From NCBI RefSeq assembly GCF_020687205.1, contig NZ_JAJEQE010000021.1, positions 1-45,893 of the forward strand: a stretch of 45,893 bases of DNA. The letters run 5' to 3'. Origin of the DNA: Hominisplanchenecus faecis (GTDB lineage: Bacteria; Bacillota; Clostridia; Lachnospirales; Lachnospiraceae). Of this stretch, positions 27,566 to 34,955 are shown piece by piece (the stretch's first letter is position 1; each line of letters starts with the position of its first letter). The translations under genes were made by a program, and so were the position numbers. The notes beneath the pieces were generated by a model. The model ran no database searches, was not told the origin of the DNA, and worked only from the letters and a program-made list of their open reading frames with translations.

Positions 27566-28618
27566 CTAAGATTTGGCTTCTTCGCTTCGCCAGGATCCTT
27601 TCAGGCCTTTTCTGCGGACGCTGAAATGACAGTACATGGCGGTAACAGCACTGACGATCAGCAGAAAATAGAAATTCAGACCTCTTGTCAGGCACATGGA
27701 CGCCGGAAGCAGTGCCCCTTTAAAGACCTGTCCAAAGGATGCTTTGTACATAATCTCTGTGATTCCCTGTGCTCCCGGAAGCGGCAGCATATCAACTGCA
27801 ATATAAACAGATGCCTGAAGGATCATGATACTGAGCACAGATTCTCCGGTAAGCCCCATGCCTTTGTAGATCAGCCAGGTCATAAAAAACACACTGCATC
27901 TCTGGATAAACGTCAGGATCAGCACAAATGCGATCTTGTTTTTATGCCCGATCAGAAATACAACTGCTTCATGGTACTGATCTGCCATCTCGATCAGTTT
28001 TTCTTTTCGTTTTCCTGATTTTTTGAGAATGTGCAGTTTTTTGAGCACTGCTTCGCCGCCAAGTACCAGACTCTTAAAGCAGCGTGGGCTGATCATGACA
28101 AACAGCAGGATCACCACCAGTGCCGTATTCAGAAACAGTCCAAGATAATAAAGATAAATATAGTTTCCAAGATATCCCATCAGCTGCGTGCGGTAAAAAA
28201 GCAAAATGGCAACGCCCATAAGGGCCAGTACCAGTTTGTATACCACCGCCACCGTCATAAGCACCACGCTGCTGTCCGATACTTTATGCCCTTCTTTCTG
28301 CATGTAATAAAGCTGCATCGGCTGTCCGCCTGTTGCAGACGGTGTGATACCGGAATAAAAAAATCCCACAAACGAATATTTGATGCAGGAAAAAAGAGGG
28401 GTTTTCCCCTCCAGACTGTCAAGAAGATACCAGATCATAATGCCTTCCGCGGATGTAAAGAACAAAGCCGTAAGAGCTGCAGCCACCAGATAAACCGGGC
28501 TTAAAGTCTGCATGGCAGCAACTACGGTATTCATATCATTTCCCTGAAAAATAACCACAATGGTAGCGGTCAACAGTAGCAGGAAAAACGCCGCACTGAT
28601 CAAATTTTTACGATTCAT
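27566..28618 (-). CDS. Flippase-like integral membrane protein (LPG-synthase TM / UPF0104 type)
   Basis: 350 residues with about eight membrane segments. SFVGFFYSGITPSATGGQPMQLYYM and LPLPGAQGITEIMY are the hallmarks of the lysylphosphatidylglycerol synthetase transmembrane family. It lacks the soluble aminoacyltransferase domain of MprF, so it probably moves a lipid or lipid-linked sugar. It overlaps the preceding hydrolase gene by 11 bases, and a glycosyltransferase lies upstream: a likely envelope-lipid unit. Confidence 0.85.
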   Translation of the reverse strand: MNRKNLISAAFFLLLLTATIVVIFQGNDMNTVVAAMQTLSPVYLVAAALTALFFTSAEGIMIWYLLDSLEGKTPLFSCIKYSFVGFFYSGITPSATGGQPMQLYYMQKEGHKVSDSSVVLMTVAVVYKLVLALMGVAILLFYRTQLMGYLGNYIYLYYLGLFLNTALVVILLFVMISPRCFKSLVLGGEAVLKKLHILKKSGKRKEKLIEMADQYHEAVVFLIGHKNKIAFVLILTFIQRCSVFFMTWLIYKGMGLTGESVLSIMILQASVYIAVDMLPLPGAQGITEIMYKASFGQVFKGALLPASMCLTRGLNFYFLLIVSAVTAMYCHFSVRRKGLKGSWRSEEAKS

Positions 28619-29168
28619 AAGCTGCTCCTATCATTAAATAAACCTTTCTGTTAAAATCATGCAGAGATCCTTCGAAAATGGTTTCTGTCTGTTCCAGTTC
28701 GTAAAAATCCCTTGGTGTCACAAGCGAGAAATGCTTCTGGAAAAGCGAAATGCCATTCTGCTCCAGGATATTCGTCACAAAAGAAGAACAGGTATAATGA
28801 TTCTTCTGATAAAACGGTATCTGAAACAGGATGAAAGGCAGTCCGATAATACAGTAGTGATATCGCTTTCTTTGTTTATAGCACTGCAAAAGCTGTCTTG
28901 CAATACTTTTTTTCTGTTCTGCCGTACACTGCATACGGACTACTTTATATTTTGCATGCGGAAATACTGCCTCGATCTCCAGCGTATTTTCTTTTTCAAA
29001 GCCGGCGATCAGCGGAACGGCCGGATTCCTTCTACCCACACTGTAGGCCTCTCTTAGATCGGCATCCATCGAAAGGACCACATGCACATAAGGGATCCCG
29101 ATCACCCTACGGATGATGGACGCAAAGAATCCCGGTGTATCCACAAAAGCCAGATAAATCTGTTCCAT
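28608..29168 (-). CDS. Permuted papain-like (NlpC/P60, YiiX type) hydrolase
   Basis: 186 residues. The circularly permuted papain-like order is visible: His29 (PYVHVVLSM) comes first and Cys127 (HYTCSSFVTNIL) later, the arrangement of YiiX/YebB-type enzymes. No signal peptide, so it may be cytoplasmic or membrane-associated. The family has amidase or lipid-deacylating members; substrate unknown. RBS AAGGAG seven bases upstream. Middle gene of the glycosyltransferase-hydrolase-flippase set. Confidence 0.7.
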   Translation of the reverse strand: MEQIYLAFVDTPGFFASIIRRVIGIPYVHVVLSMDADLREAYSVGRRNPAVPLIAGFEKENTLEIEAVFPHAKYKVVRMQCTAEQKKSIARQLLQCYKQRKRYHYCIIGLPFILFQIPFYQKNHYTCSSFVTNILEQNGISLFQKHFSLVTPRDFYELEQTETIFEGSLHDFNRKVYLMIGAAYES

Positions 29169-29185
29169 AGCTTCTCTCCTTCCGA

Positions 29186-30214
29186 TCAGTTAAAATGATA
29201 GCACTGTTTTGCCAGGCGATAACCTGCCAGTGTAAGTGCCGTCCCTGCTTTTCCAGGCAGATAAGTAAAACCGCTCACGGTCCCGAAGCGAAGCTTCCAA
29301 TAAAGACCGTTTCCTCTTCTTCTCATATACTCCCACAGTTCGTTTCTTTTTTCCATTGCCTCTTCCGTTCCGATCAGCAAAAGATGAATGGAAGAAATCG
29401 ACAGCATGATTGACAGATTCCGTACCAGATAATCCGCCAGTTTTGGATGTTCCTTCTGTACTTGCTTCAAATCCGCACACCCGGAAACCATTTTTGTGAC
29501 CAGAATCTGTTGGTCGATCCTTTTCATCAGCACCTGCTCATTGACCGACTGATCCTCTCTTCCAAGGAAATAATGGTAGAGATCCAGATCCAGGTACAGG
29601 ATCGTCTTTACAAACGGAAGCGGCTGGTTGGCAAACAGATCGTCCACATAAAACGTATGCCGCGGCAGGCGTACGCCTGACCTTCGAAGTACTTCTGTCC
29701 GGCAGATCTGAGCGTGCATCACAAGGTACTGCGATGGATGAAATTTCCCGATGGTATCCCAAGTACAGACTTTTCCATCGCGAAATACATTCTCATAGCC
29801 CATCCGTTTCTGTTTTCCTTCATATAAATGGTCGTACAGATAGTTGCAGATGATCAGATCCGCTAAAGCCCTCTGTCTCTTTCTTTTTCGGATCTCCGTC
29901 AATAACTTTTTCAGAGCTTCCTCATCCAGCCAGTCATCCGAATCCACCACTTTGAAATATTCTCCGGCTGCCAGAGACAGTCCTTTGTTCACTCCGGCTC
30001 AGTGACCACCGTTTTTCTGATGTACCGCTCTGACTGTTTCCGGATACTTTTCTGCATAGCAATCTGCGATTTCACCGGTCCGATCCGTGGAGCCATCATC
30101 GATCACGATGATCTCTACCTCCTCGCCTCCCGCCATCAGCGACCTCAGGCATCGCTGCATGTAATCCTGCGAATTGTAGCATGGCACTGCAAACGTGATC
30201 AATTTTTCTTTCAT
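29186..30214 (-). pseudogene. Glycosyltransferase family 2 interrupted by an in-frame TGA
   Basis: The 5' part (30214 down to 30002) has the GT-A start: TFAVPCYNSQDYMQRCL, IIVIDDGSTDRTGEIAD and HQKNGGH. A TGA at 30001-29999 then interrupts; the same frame resumes at once with AGVNKGLSLAAGEYFKVVDSDDWL (the DxD region) and runs to 29186. Family members read NGGHG(A)xVN here, so the stop replaces a Gly codon (GGA to TGA, one base). Joined, it is ~342 residues, full GT2 length. It may be a nonsense mutation, a sequencing error, or a phase-variable state; the downstream part could restart at GTG 29992 but lacks a good RBS. Confidence 0.85.
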
Positions 30215-30308
30215 CTATTCATAAATCCCTTCTTAATAGTTTTTGTGTTCATCTTGGTATCATGATACCTGTGAATTGCTCCGTTATAAAGTAACTTCCA
30301 TCTGATAT

Positions 30309-30337
30309 ATTATACATAGTATAATATGCCGCCGCAA
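30309..30337 (-). promoter_or_regulatory. Promoter of the envelope operon
   Basis: Minus strand TTGCGG (30332-30337), 17-base spacer, TATAAT (30309-30314). It lies ~95 bases ahead of the glycosyltransferase start. The rest of the 315-base gap (30215-30529) holds only this promoter and the thrC terminator. Confidence 0.65.
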
Positions 30338-30411
30338 CGCCCGCTTTCTTAAACTTTATTTAATTTCTTATTGCATTCTTCAGAAACCACAGCTTCCCGG
30401 ATACGCAAAAA

Positions 30412-30450
30412 CAGGAGATGGAACATGGAAAAACGGTGCTCCTTCTCCTG
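30412..30450 (-). terminator. Terminator downstream of thrC
   Basis: CAGGAGA (30412-30418) pairs with TCTCCTG (30444-30450), with further pairing inside. On the minus strand it ends in TTTTTG. It lies ~80 bases past the thrC stop. Confidence 0.7.
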
Positions 30451-30529
30451 CTTTGGTTTTAAAATATGATGTTATGTTTCAAAGATGTCCTGCCATTACT
30501 TCATGCTTTATAGCTTCAGATCCGGCATC

Positions 30530-32020
30530 TCAGATATTTAAGAACTGTTTTACGATCTTTGGCATATCCTCTGTCTCTACCACATTCTTGTGAAGAACCG
30601 GTGCGGTACGGATCTCTTCGATCGCCTGCGGAACTTTCACACCGGACAGTTTGCTCAGTGCGTCTACCAGTTCGAAATCACCCATGCCTTTGTACTTTTC
30701 TGCATCAAGGGCATCCATAACACTTCTGGTGAATTTATACGGACTTGCTGTTGATGCGATCACGGTCTTGGTCTGATCACCGGTCTCTGCCACATACTTG
30801 CGGTATACTCTGGAAGCAACAGCGGTATGTGTGTCCATAATATAACCTGTTTTTTTGTAAACTTCTGCGATTTCTTCGGCAGTTTCTTTTTCATTTGCAT
30901 AGTTGCCGTAGAAATCTTTCAGCTGAGCTTTCATCTCATCTGTAATCTCATATTTGCCTTCTGCTGCCAGATTCTGCATCAGAGTTACATCTTTTGCTGC
31001 ATCTGCACCTGCGATCTTGTAGATCAGACGCTCCAGGTTGCTGGAGATCAGGATATCCATGGACGGAGATGTTGTCAGAATAAACTCACGATTTCTGTCA
31101 TACGTTCCGGTGCGGAAGAAATCATAGAGAACCTTGTTGTCGTTGGAAGCACAGATCAGCTTGTCGATCGGCACACCCATGTTCTTTGCATAGTAGGCTG
31201 CCAGAATATTTCCGAAGTTTCCGGTAGGTACTACGACATTGATCTTTTCTCCCTTTGCCACTTCACCGTTTGCATACATTTTTGCATAAGCATATACATA
31301 GTAAACAACCTGCGGAACCAGTCTTCCGATATTGATGGAGTTTGCGGAAGAGAACTGGTATCCTGCCTTGTCCATCTGTGCTGCCAGTTCTTTGTCACCA
31401 AACATTTTTTTCACGCCTGTCTGTGCATCATCAAAATTGCCATGGATCCCTACTACAAAAGTATTGGCACCTTTCTGTGTTACCATCTGCTTTTCCTGGA
31501 TCGGGCTTACGCCGTTTTTCGGATAGAATACAATGATCTTTGTTCCAGGTACATCTGCAAATCCCGCAAGTGCTGCTTTTCCGGTATCTCCGGATGTTGC
31601 TGTGAGGATCACGATCTCATTCTTCACCTGATTTTTCTTTGAGGATGTGGTCAGAAGATGCGGCAGAATGGACAATGCCATATCCTTAAAAGCAATCGTC
31701 TTTCCGTGGAACAGTTCCAGATAATAAGCCTCATCTTTTTTTACAAGCGGAGCGATCTCCTTTGTATCGAATTTCTCATCGTATGCTTTTGCGATGCAGT
31801 CTTTCAGTTCCTCTTCCGTAAAATCGGTAAGAAACTGACGCATAACTTCATATGCAGTCTCCTGGTAGCTCATCCCTGCAAGGGTGTCCATATCTGCTTC
31901 CAGTGCCGGAAGACTCTCCGGTACAAACAGACCGCCATCATCTGCCAGTCCTTTCAGGATTGCCTGGGATGCAGTTACTTCGACATCGTTACTTCTGGTA
32001 CTTTTGTATAAAAGATTCAT
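30530..32020 (-). CDS. thrC: Threonine synthase
   Basis: 496 residues. The PLP lysine is in HGKTIAFKDMALS; GPTGNFGNILAAYYAKNMG-like PLP-phosphate motif (VPTGNFGN) and TATSGDTGKAALAGF are present. Converts O-phosphohomoserine to threonine. The length and N-terminal YKSTRSNDVEVTASQAIL fit the longer, yeast/E. coli-like class. ATG at 32020 has AAAGGA eight bases upstream; a TTG 21 bases earlier is unlikely. Confidence 0.95.
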   Translation of the reverse strand: MNLLYKSTRSNDVEVTASQAILKGLADDGGLFVPESLPALEADMDTLAGMSYQETAYEVMRQFLTDFTEEELKDCIAKAYDEKFDTKEIAPLVKKDEAYYLELFHGKTIAFKDMALSILPHLLTTSSKKNQVKNEIVILTATSGDTGKAALAGFADVPGTKIIVFYPKNGVSPIQEKQMVTQKGANTFVVGIHGNFDDAQTGVKKMFGDKELAAQMDKAGYQFSSANSINIGRLVPQVVYYVYAYAKMYANGEVAKGEKINVVVPTGNFGNILAAYYAKNMGVPIDKLICASNDNKVLYDFFRTGTYDRNREFILTTSPSMDILISSNLERLIYKIAGADAAKDVTLMQNLAAEGKYEITDEMKAQLKDFYGNYANEKETAEEIAEVYKKTGYIMDTHTAVASRVYRKYVAETGDQTKTVIASTASPYKFTRSVMDALDAEKYKGMGDFELVDALSKLSGVKVPQAIEEIRTAPVLHKNVVETEDMPKIVKQFLNI

Positions 32021-32113
32021 AACAGCCGTCCTTTCCTTCAAACGCCATATTTTGCGATAAACTTTACGGGAGTCACCTTACATCTGATGCAGTCTCTCCA
32101 CGCTTAATTCCAG

Positions 32114-32142
32114 ATTATAACATACCTTTTTTCACTGTGCAA
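32114..32142 (-). promoter_or_regulatory. Promoter of thrC
   Basis: Minus strand TTGCAC (32137-32142), 17-base spacer, TATAAT (32114-32119). Leaves an ~87-base leader that has a modest hairpin but no T-box features. Confidence 0.6.
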
Positions 32143-32159
32143 GAGCAAAGGAACGAAGT

Positions 32160-32206
32160 TGAGAAAAACCGGAGACACTTCTTACCATGCCCCCGGTTTT
32201 TTCTCA
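32160..32206. terminator. Bidirectional terminator between thrC and the wall hydrolase
   Basis: TGAGAAAAACCGG (32160-32172) pairs with CCGGTTTTTTCTCA (32193-32206). Both arms end in T/A runs, so it can stop the wall-hydrolase transcript on the minus strand. Confidence 0.82.
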
Positions 32207-32215
32207 TGCAGCGGA

Positions 32216-33073
32216 TCATTCATCCGCAAAACAGAAAAATTCGTGTCCGCCATATTCAAACATCTGCACCAGATTCTGGTCAAACCAGACCATATTCTGG
32301 GCTTCCGCACTGGCACGTGCTGCAAAGAACAGTGCCCCCTGCGAATAATCTTCCCCGGCCAATGCCCGGTCTACCGCCTCGATCGTATCATCCGTGATCG
32401 AGACCGTATAGATCCTGCCGTCGTCGGTAGGGGAAAACTGCGGCGAACCGCCCGCCGTCTGCCAGACAACATCGTAGATCGTATCTGGAAATCTGGAATC
32501 CTTTACACGATTGAGCACGACATTGGCGATCAGGATCTTACTTTTGATGTCTCCCCCTGTCGCCTCCGCTTCTACGATCTGAAGAAGTGTGTAATAATCA
32601 TTCCCATCCATCTGATTTTCCAGCACTTTCTGCTGTGCATAATAGCCGATGCTTCCGATGTTTTTTGCACACTCCTCCACGTACTTCTGGTAGAGGGCAT
32701 TTTTTCTGATTCGTGATGTTCCGGCAAGGATCTCCTGATTCGCCGTCTCAAGATCAACGCCATCCGCTGCCTGCGAGTACGCTTCCAGCTTGTTTACGCT
32801 GGCAACAATTCCCATCAGACCTGCCTGAAGCTCCTCTTCCTTCACATCCTCACCCTCACCTGCTTCTTCTGCATTTCGGGAGGCTTTTACAGCATATACC
32901 TGATTCTTTCCTCCTCCGGTAAAACTGCCCGCTGTAAAAACCAATACAGCCACCACAACTGTACCTGTCATAAGAACTGCACAGTTGCGATAAATCTGTT
33001 TGCTGAGTGTACGTGAAAAACATACCTTAAAAAAACCACAGATATTATCTAAGATCACTCCCAGCAGCCACAT
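32216..33073 (-). CDS. SleB/CwlJ-type cell wall hydrolase
   Basis: 285 residues. One N-terminal membrane helix (~33-50, AVLMTGTVVVAVLVFTAG), a ~90-residue helical linker, then the Hydrolase_2 domain: LLQIVEAEATGGDIKSKILI, ANVVLNRVKDSRFP and, near the end, FDQNLVQMFEYGGHEFF. The catalytic Glu lies in VEAEA. SleB proteins are germination transglycosylases, but membrane-anchored vegetative members exist; the WalR-like box upstream points to growth-phase wall remodelling. RBS AAGGAGG. Confidence 0.87.
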   Translation of the reverse strand: MWLLGVILDNICGFFKVCFSRTLSKQIYRNCAVLMTGTVVVAVLVFTAGSFTGGGKNQVYAVKASRNAEEAGEGEDVKEEELQAGLMGIVASVNKLEAYSQAADGVDLETANQEILAGTSRIRKNALYQKYVEECAKNIGSIGYYAQQKVLENQMDGNDYYTLLQIVEAEATGGDIKSKILIANVVLNRVKDSRFPDTIYDVVWQTAGGSPQFSPTDDGRIYTVSITDDTIEAVDRALAGEDYSQGALFFAARASAEAQNMVWFDQNLVQMFEYGGHEFFCFADE

Positions 33074-33108
33074 AATGCCATTCCTCCTTCCGCAGTTGAT
33101 GTACCTGC

Positions 33109-33138
33109 ATTATAAGTGAAGAATTTGTTACATGTCAA
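33109..33138 (-). promoter_or_regulatory. Promoter of the SleB-type hydrolase gene
   Basis: Minus strand TTGACA (33133-33138), 18-base spacer, TATAAT (33109-33114). Both hexamers are perfect. Confidence 0.82.
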
Positions 33139-33145
33139 GGTAAAT

Positions 33146-33162
33146 GTTACAGATTCGTTACA
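33146..33162 (-). promoter_or_regulatory. WalR-like box upstream of the wall hydrolase
   Basis: Minus strand TGTAAC-GAATC-TGTAAC, an exact match to the recalled WalR (YycF) consensus TGTWAH-N5-TGTWAH. It is seven bases upstream of the -35, a position for activation. A third TGTAAC lies within the promoter spacer. WalRK controls wall hydrolases in Firmicutes, matching the downstream gene. Confidence 0.7.
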
Positions 33163-33438
33163 TTTTACAACATATTTTTTTCAGTCACATACAATTTTAT
33201 GAGATGTTTCCATAATTTTATCACATTTCAAACATTATTTGTTGCAATATGTATAACCTGTTTTCTTGATTTTTGTCATTTTACCCAAGTAAATTTTCGG
33301 CATTTTTCAACTTTTGAACAATAGATGTTTCATTTTCGTTTACTTAATTGTTGATTATGTCATTTTAACATTTTTGAAATATTTGTAATATTTTGTAGTT
33401 ATCCACATTTTCCTCTGAGCAGCTTATTCACTTTCTCC
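33163..33438. other. AT-rich intergenic spacer with a DnaA-box-like site
   Basis: ~276 bases, strikingly A/T-rich with A- and T-tracts, and no credible gene. Contains one perfect TTATCCACA (33399-33407), the consensus DnaA box. A 70-codon frame at 33424-33636 overlaps the riboswitch on the other strand and is not a gene. No dnaA or dnaN nearby, so this is not evidence for oriC. Confidence 0.55.
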
Positions 33439-33467
33439 TTTACAAACAAATTCTTCCATTATATAAT
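33439..33467 (+). promoter_or_regulatory. Promoter of the fluoride riboswitch-antiporter transcript
   Basis: TTTACA (33439-33444), 17-base spacer, TATAAT (33462-33467). Transcription would begin at the first bases of the aptamer, as expected. Confidence 0.82.
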
Positions 33468-33470
33468 GAC

Positions 33471-33536
33471 TGCCGGGAATGAGGTTCTCCCTGGTTTTTA
33501 ACCAAACCGCTTGTATATAAGCTGATGACTTCTGCG
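33471..33536 (+). ncRNA. Fluoride riboswitch (crcB motif) aptamer
   Basis: The sequence runs GCCGGGAATGAGGTTCTCCC, then a TGGTTTTTAACCA side hairpin, AAACCGCTT, and AAGCTGATGACTTCTGCG. This reproduces the recalled crcB pattern seen in B. cereus (GGCGAUGGAGUUCGCC, AAACGCU, AGCUAAUGACUCCUAC) and T. petrophila (GGGCUGAUGGCCUCUAC): P1 GGG/CCC, the CCGCTT-to-AAGC helix and the invariant UGAUGRCUYCURC end. Fluoride binding should block the terminator that follows and turn the antiporter gene on. Confidence 0.87.
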
Positions 33537-33562
33537 ATTTCGCAGGATCACCAGCTTTTTTT
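33519..33562 (+). terminator. Riboswitch-controlled terminator
   Basis: AAGCTGaTGA pairs with TCAcCAGCTT, with an inner CTGCG/CGCAG helix, followed by TTTTTTT. The 5' arm is the 3' half of the aptamer (AGCTGATGACTTCTGCG), so aptamer and terminator are mutually exclusive. No gene lies upstream on this strand that needs a terminator. Confidence 0.83.
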
Positions 33563-33677
33563 ATGCGAGCAACAAGCCAAAGTCCGTGCTTGCACGAGAC
33601 CTTGGCGACTGCCGCGATAACTTGAGAAACCCGCAAAGCGTGTTTCTCATAGTTTCATTATAATAAAGGAGGTCTTT

Positions 33678-34883
33678 ATGTTAACATCACTTGCACTCAT
33701 TTTTCTGACCGGCCTGCTCCTGGCATCTCTTTTTGAGAAGCTGAAGCTGCCCCGTATCATCGGTATGCTGCTTGCCGGCATTTTGCTTGGTCCGTATGTG
33801 CTGAACCTGCTGGATGATTCCGTATTATCCATATCATCCGATCTGCGGCAGATAGCACTGATCATTATCCTGATCAAGGCCGGGCTTTCTCTGAATCTTT
33901 CTGACCTGAAAAAGGTCGGTCGTCCTGCGATTCTGATGTCCTTTGTTCCCGCCACATTCGAGATCATCGGATATGTTCTGCTGGCACCGACTTTGCTCGG
34001 CATTTCCAAAATCGAGGCAGCAGTCATGGGATCTGTGCTCGCTGCCGTTTCCCCTGCCGTCGTCATCCCGCGTATGGTCCAGCTCATGGAAACAAATTAT
34101 GGCACCGAAAAAAGTATACCCCAGCTCATTATGGCCGGGGCATCCTGTGATGATATTTTTGTCATTGTACTGTTTTCTACATTTTCGAGCATGGCTCAGG
34201 GTGGTTCTGCAAACATCATGGATTTCGTAAACATTCCGGTATCCATCCTGCTTGGCATCGTGATCGGTGCCATGATCGGTTACCTGCTCGCCCTGTTTTT
34301 TGAAACCTGCCATAAACAGGAGCATAGCATCCGCAGCAGTCTGAAAGTCCTGATCCTGCTCAGCCTTGCTTTTCTCTGCATGGCACTGGAGAACCGCCTC
34401 AAAGGAATCGTTGCCATTTCCGGACTTCTTGCCGTTGTCAGTATGGCATGCGTGTTAAAGCTGAAAAGTCCCATCGATGTCACCAATCGTCTGTCACTGA
34501 AGTTTGGCAAGCTCTGGATCGCTGCCGAGATCCTGCTCTTTGTACTGGTCGGTGCCGCTGTAGACATCCGCTATACGATGCAGGCCGGAATCGCCGCAGT
34601 CGCCATGATCCTGCTGGCTCTTGTTTTCCGTGCCGTCGGTGTCTGCCTGTGCATGACAAAAACTTCACTGAATTTCAAAGAACGTCTTTTCTGCGTGATC
34701 GCCTATCTTCCAAAAGCAACCGTTCAGGCTGCGATCGGTTCCGTCCCACTTTCCATGGGACTTGCCTGCGGACAGATCGTGCTCTCTGTCGCAGTGCTGG
34801 CGATCCTGATCACCGCACCGCTTGGAGCGATCGGTATTGACCGGACTTACAAAAAGCTGCTTGTCCGCGAGGATACGCAGTGA
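33678..34883 (+). CDS. CPA2-type cation/proton antiporter under a fluoride riboswitch
   Basis: 401 residues, ~12 membrane segments. Family features: LPRIIGMLLAGILLGPYVL near the N-terminus and MGSVLAAVSPAVVIPRM and AGASCDDIFVIVLFSTFSS, the latter carrying the paired acidic residues of Na+/H+ exchangers. No C-terminal RCK/TrkA-N or USP domain. With the riboswitch it likely belongs to the fluoride/acid-stress exchangers found in such operons rather than to general pH control. RBS AAGGAGG five bases upstream. One of only two intact plus-strand genes in the window. Confidence 0.87.
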   Translation: MLTSLALIFLTGLLLASLFEKLKLPRIIGMLLAGILLGPYVLNLLDDSVLSISSDLRQIALIIILIKAGLSLNLSDLKKVGRPAILMSFVPATFEIIGYVLLAPTLLGISKIEAAVMGSVLAAVSPAVVIPRMVQLMETNYGTEKSIPQLIMAGASCDDIFVIVLFSTFSSMAQGGSANIMDFVNIPVSILLGIVIGAMIGYLLALFFETCHKQEHSIRSSLKVLILLSLAFLCMALENRLKGIVAISGLLAVVSMACVLKLKSPIDVTNRLSLKFGKLWIAAEILLFVLVGAAVDIRYTMQAGIAAVAMILLALVFRAVGVCLCMTKTSLNFKERLFCVIAYLPKATVQAAIGSVPLSMGLACGQIVLSVAVLAILITAPLGAIGIDRTYKKLLVREDTQ

Positions 34884-34895
34884 TTCTGAGAAGAA

Positions 34896-34955
34896 TATGT
34901 CAGCTTTCGCTGACCAGAATCACGCACCAAGTCTCACGTGCGTTCGACTTGAATT
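34896..34955 (+). repeat. Dispersed repeat, copy A
   Basis: Starts with the hairpin GTCAGC-TTTC-GCTGAC, followed by CAGAAT, then CCAAGTCTCACGTG, CGTTCGACTTGAA, the last forming a second hairpin (CAAGTC/GACTTG). The same order occurs inverted at 38793-38852. A 9-bp outer stem GTGATTCTG (34880-34888) / CAGAATCAC (34915-34923) encloses the first hairpin here and may end the antiporter transcript. Confidence 0.75.

Noticed and set aside
29999-30001. TGA as selenocysteine codon in the glycosyltransferase
   Set aside because: Homologues have Gly at this place, GT2 enzymes are not selenoproteins, and no SECIS-like hairpin was evident just downstream.
32021-32107. T-box leader before thrC
   Set aside because: The leader is ~87 bases, too short, without a T-box sequence or terminator.
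33399-33407. Chromosomal origin based on a DnaA box in AT-rich DNA
   Set aside because: Only one box, and no dnaA, dnaN, rpmH or gidA nearby.
33424-33636. 70-codon minus-strand frame
   Set aside because: It lies on the opposite strand of the fluoride riboswitch, its terminator and the leader; it has no RBS and no domain, so it is a by-product of the RNA elements.
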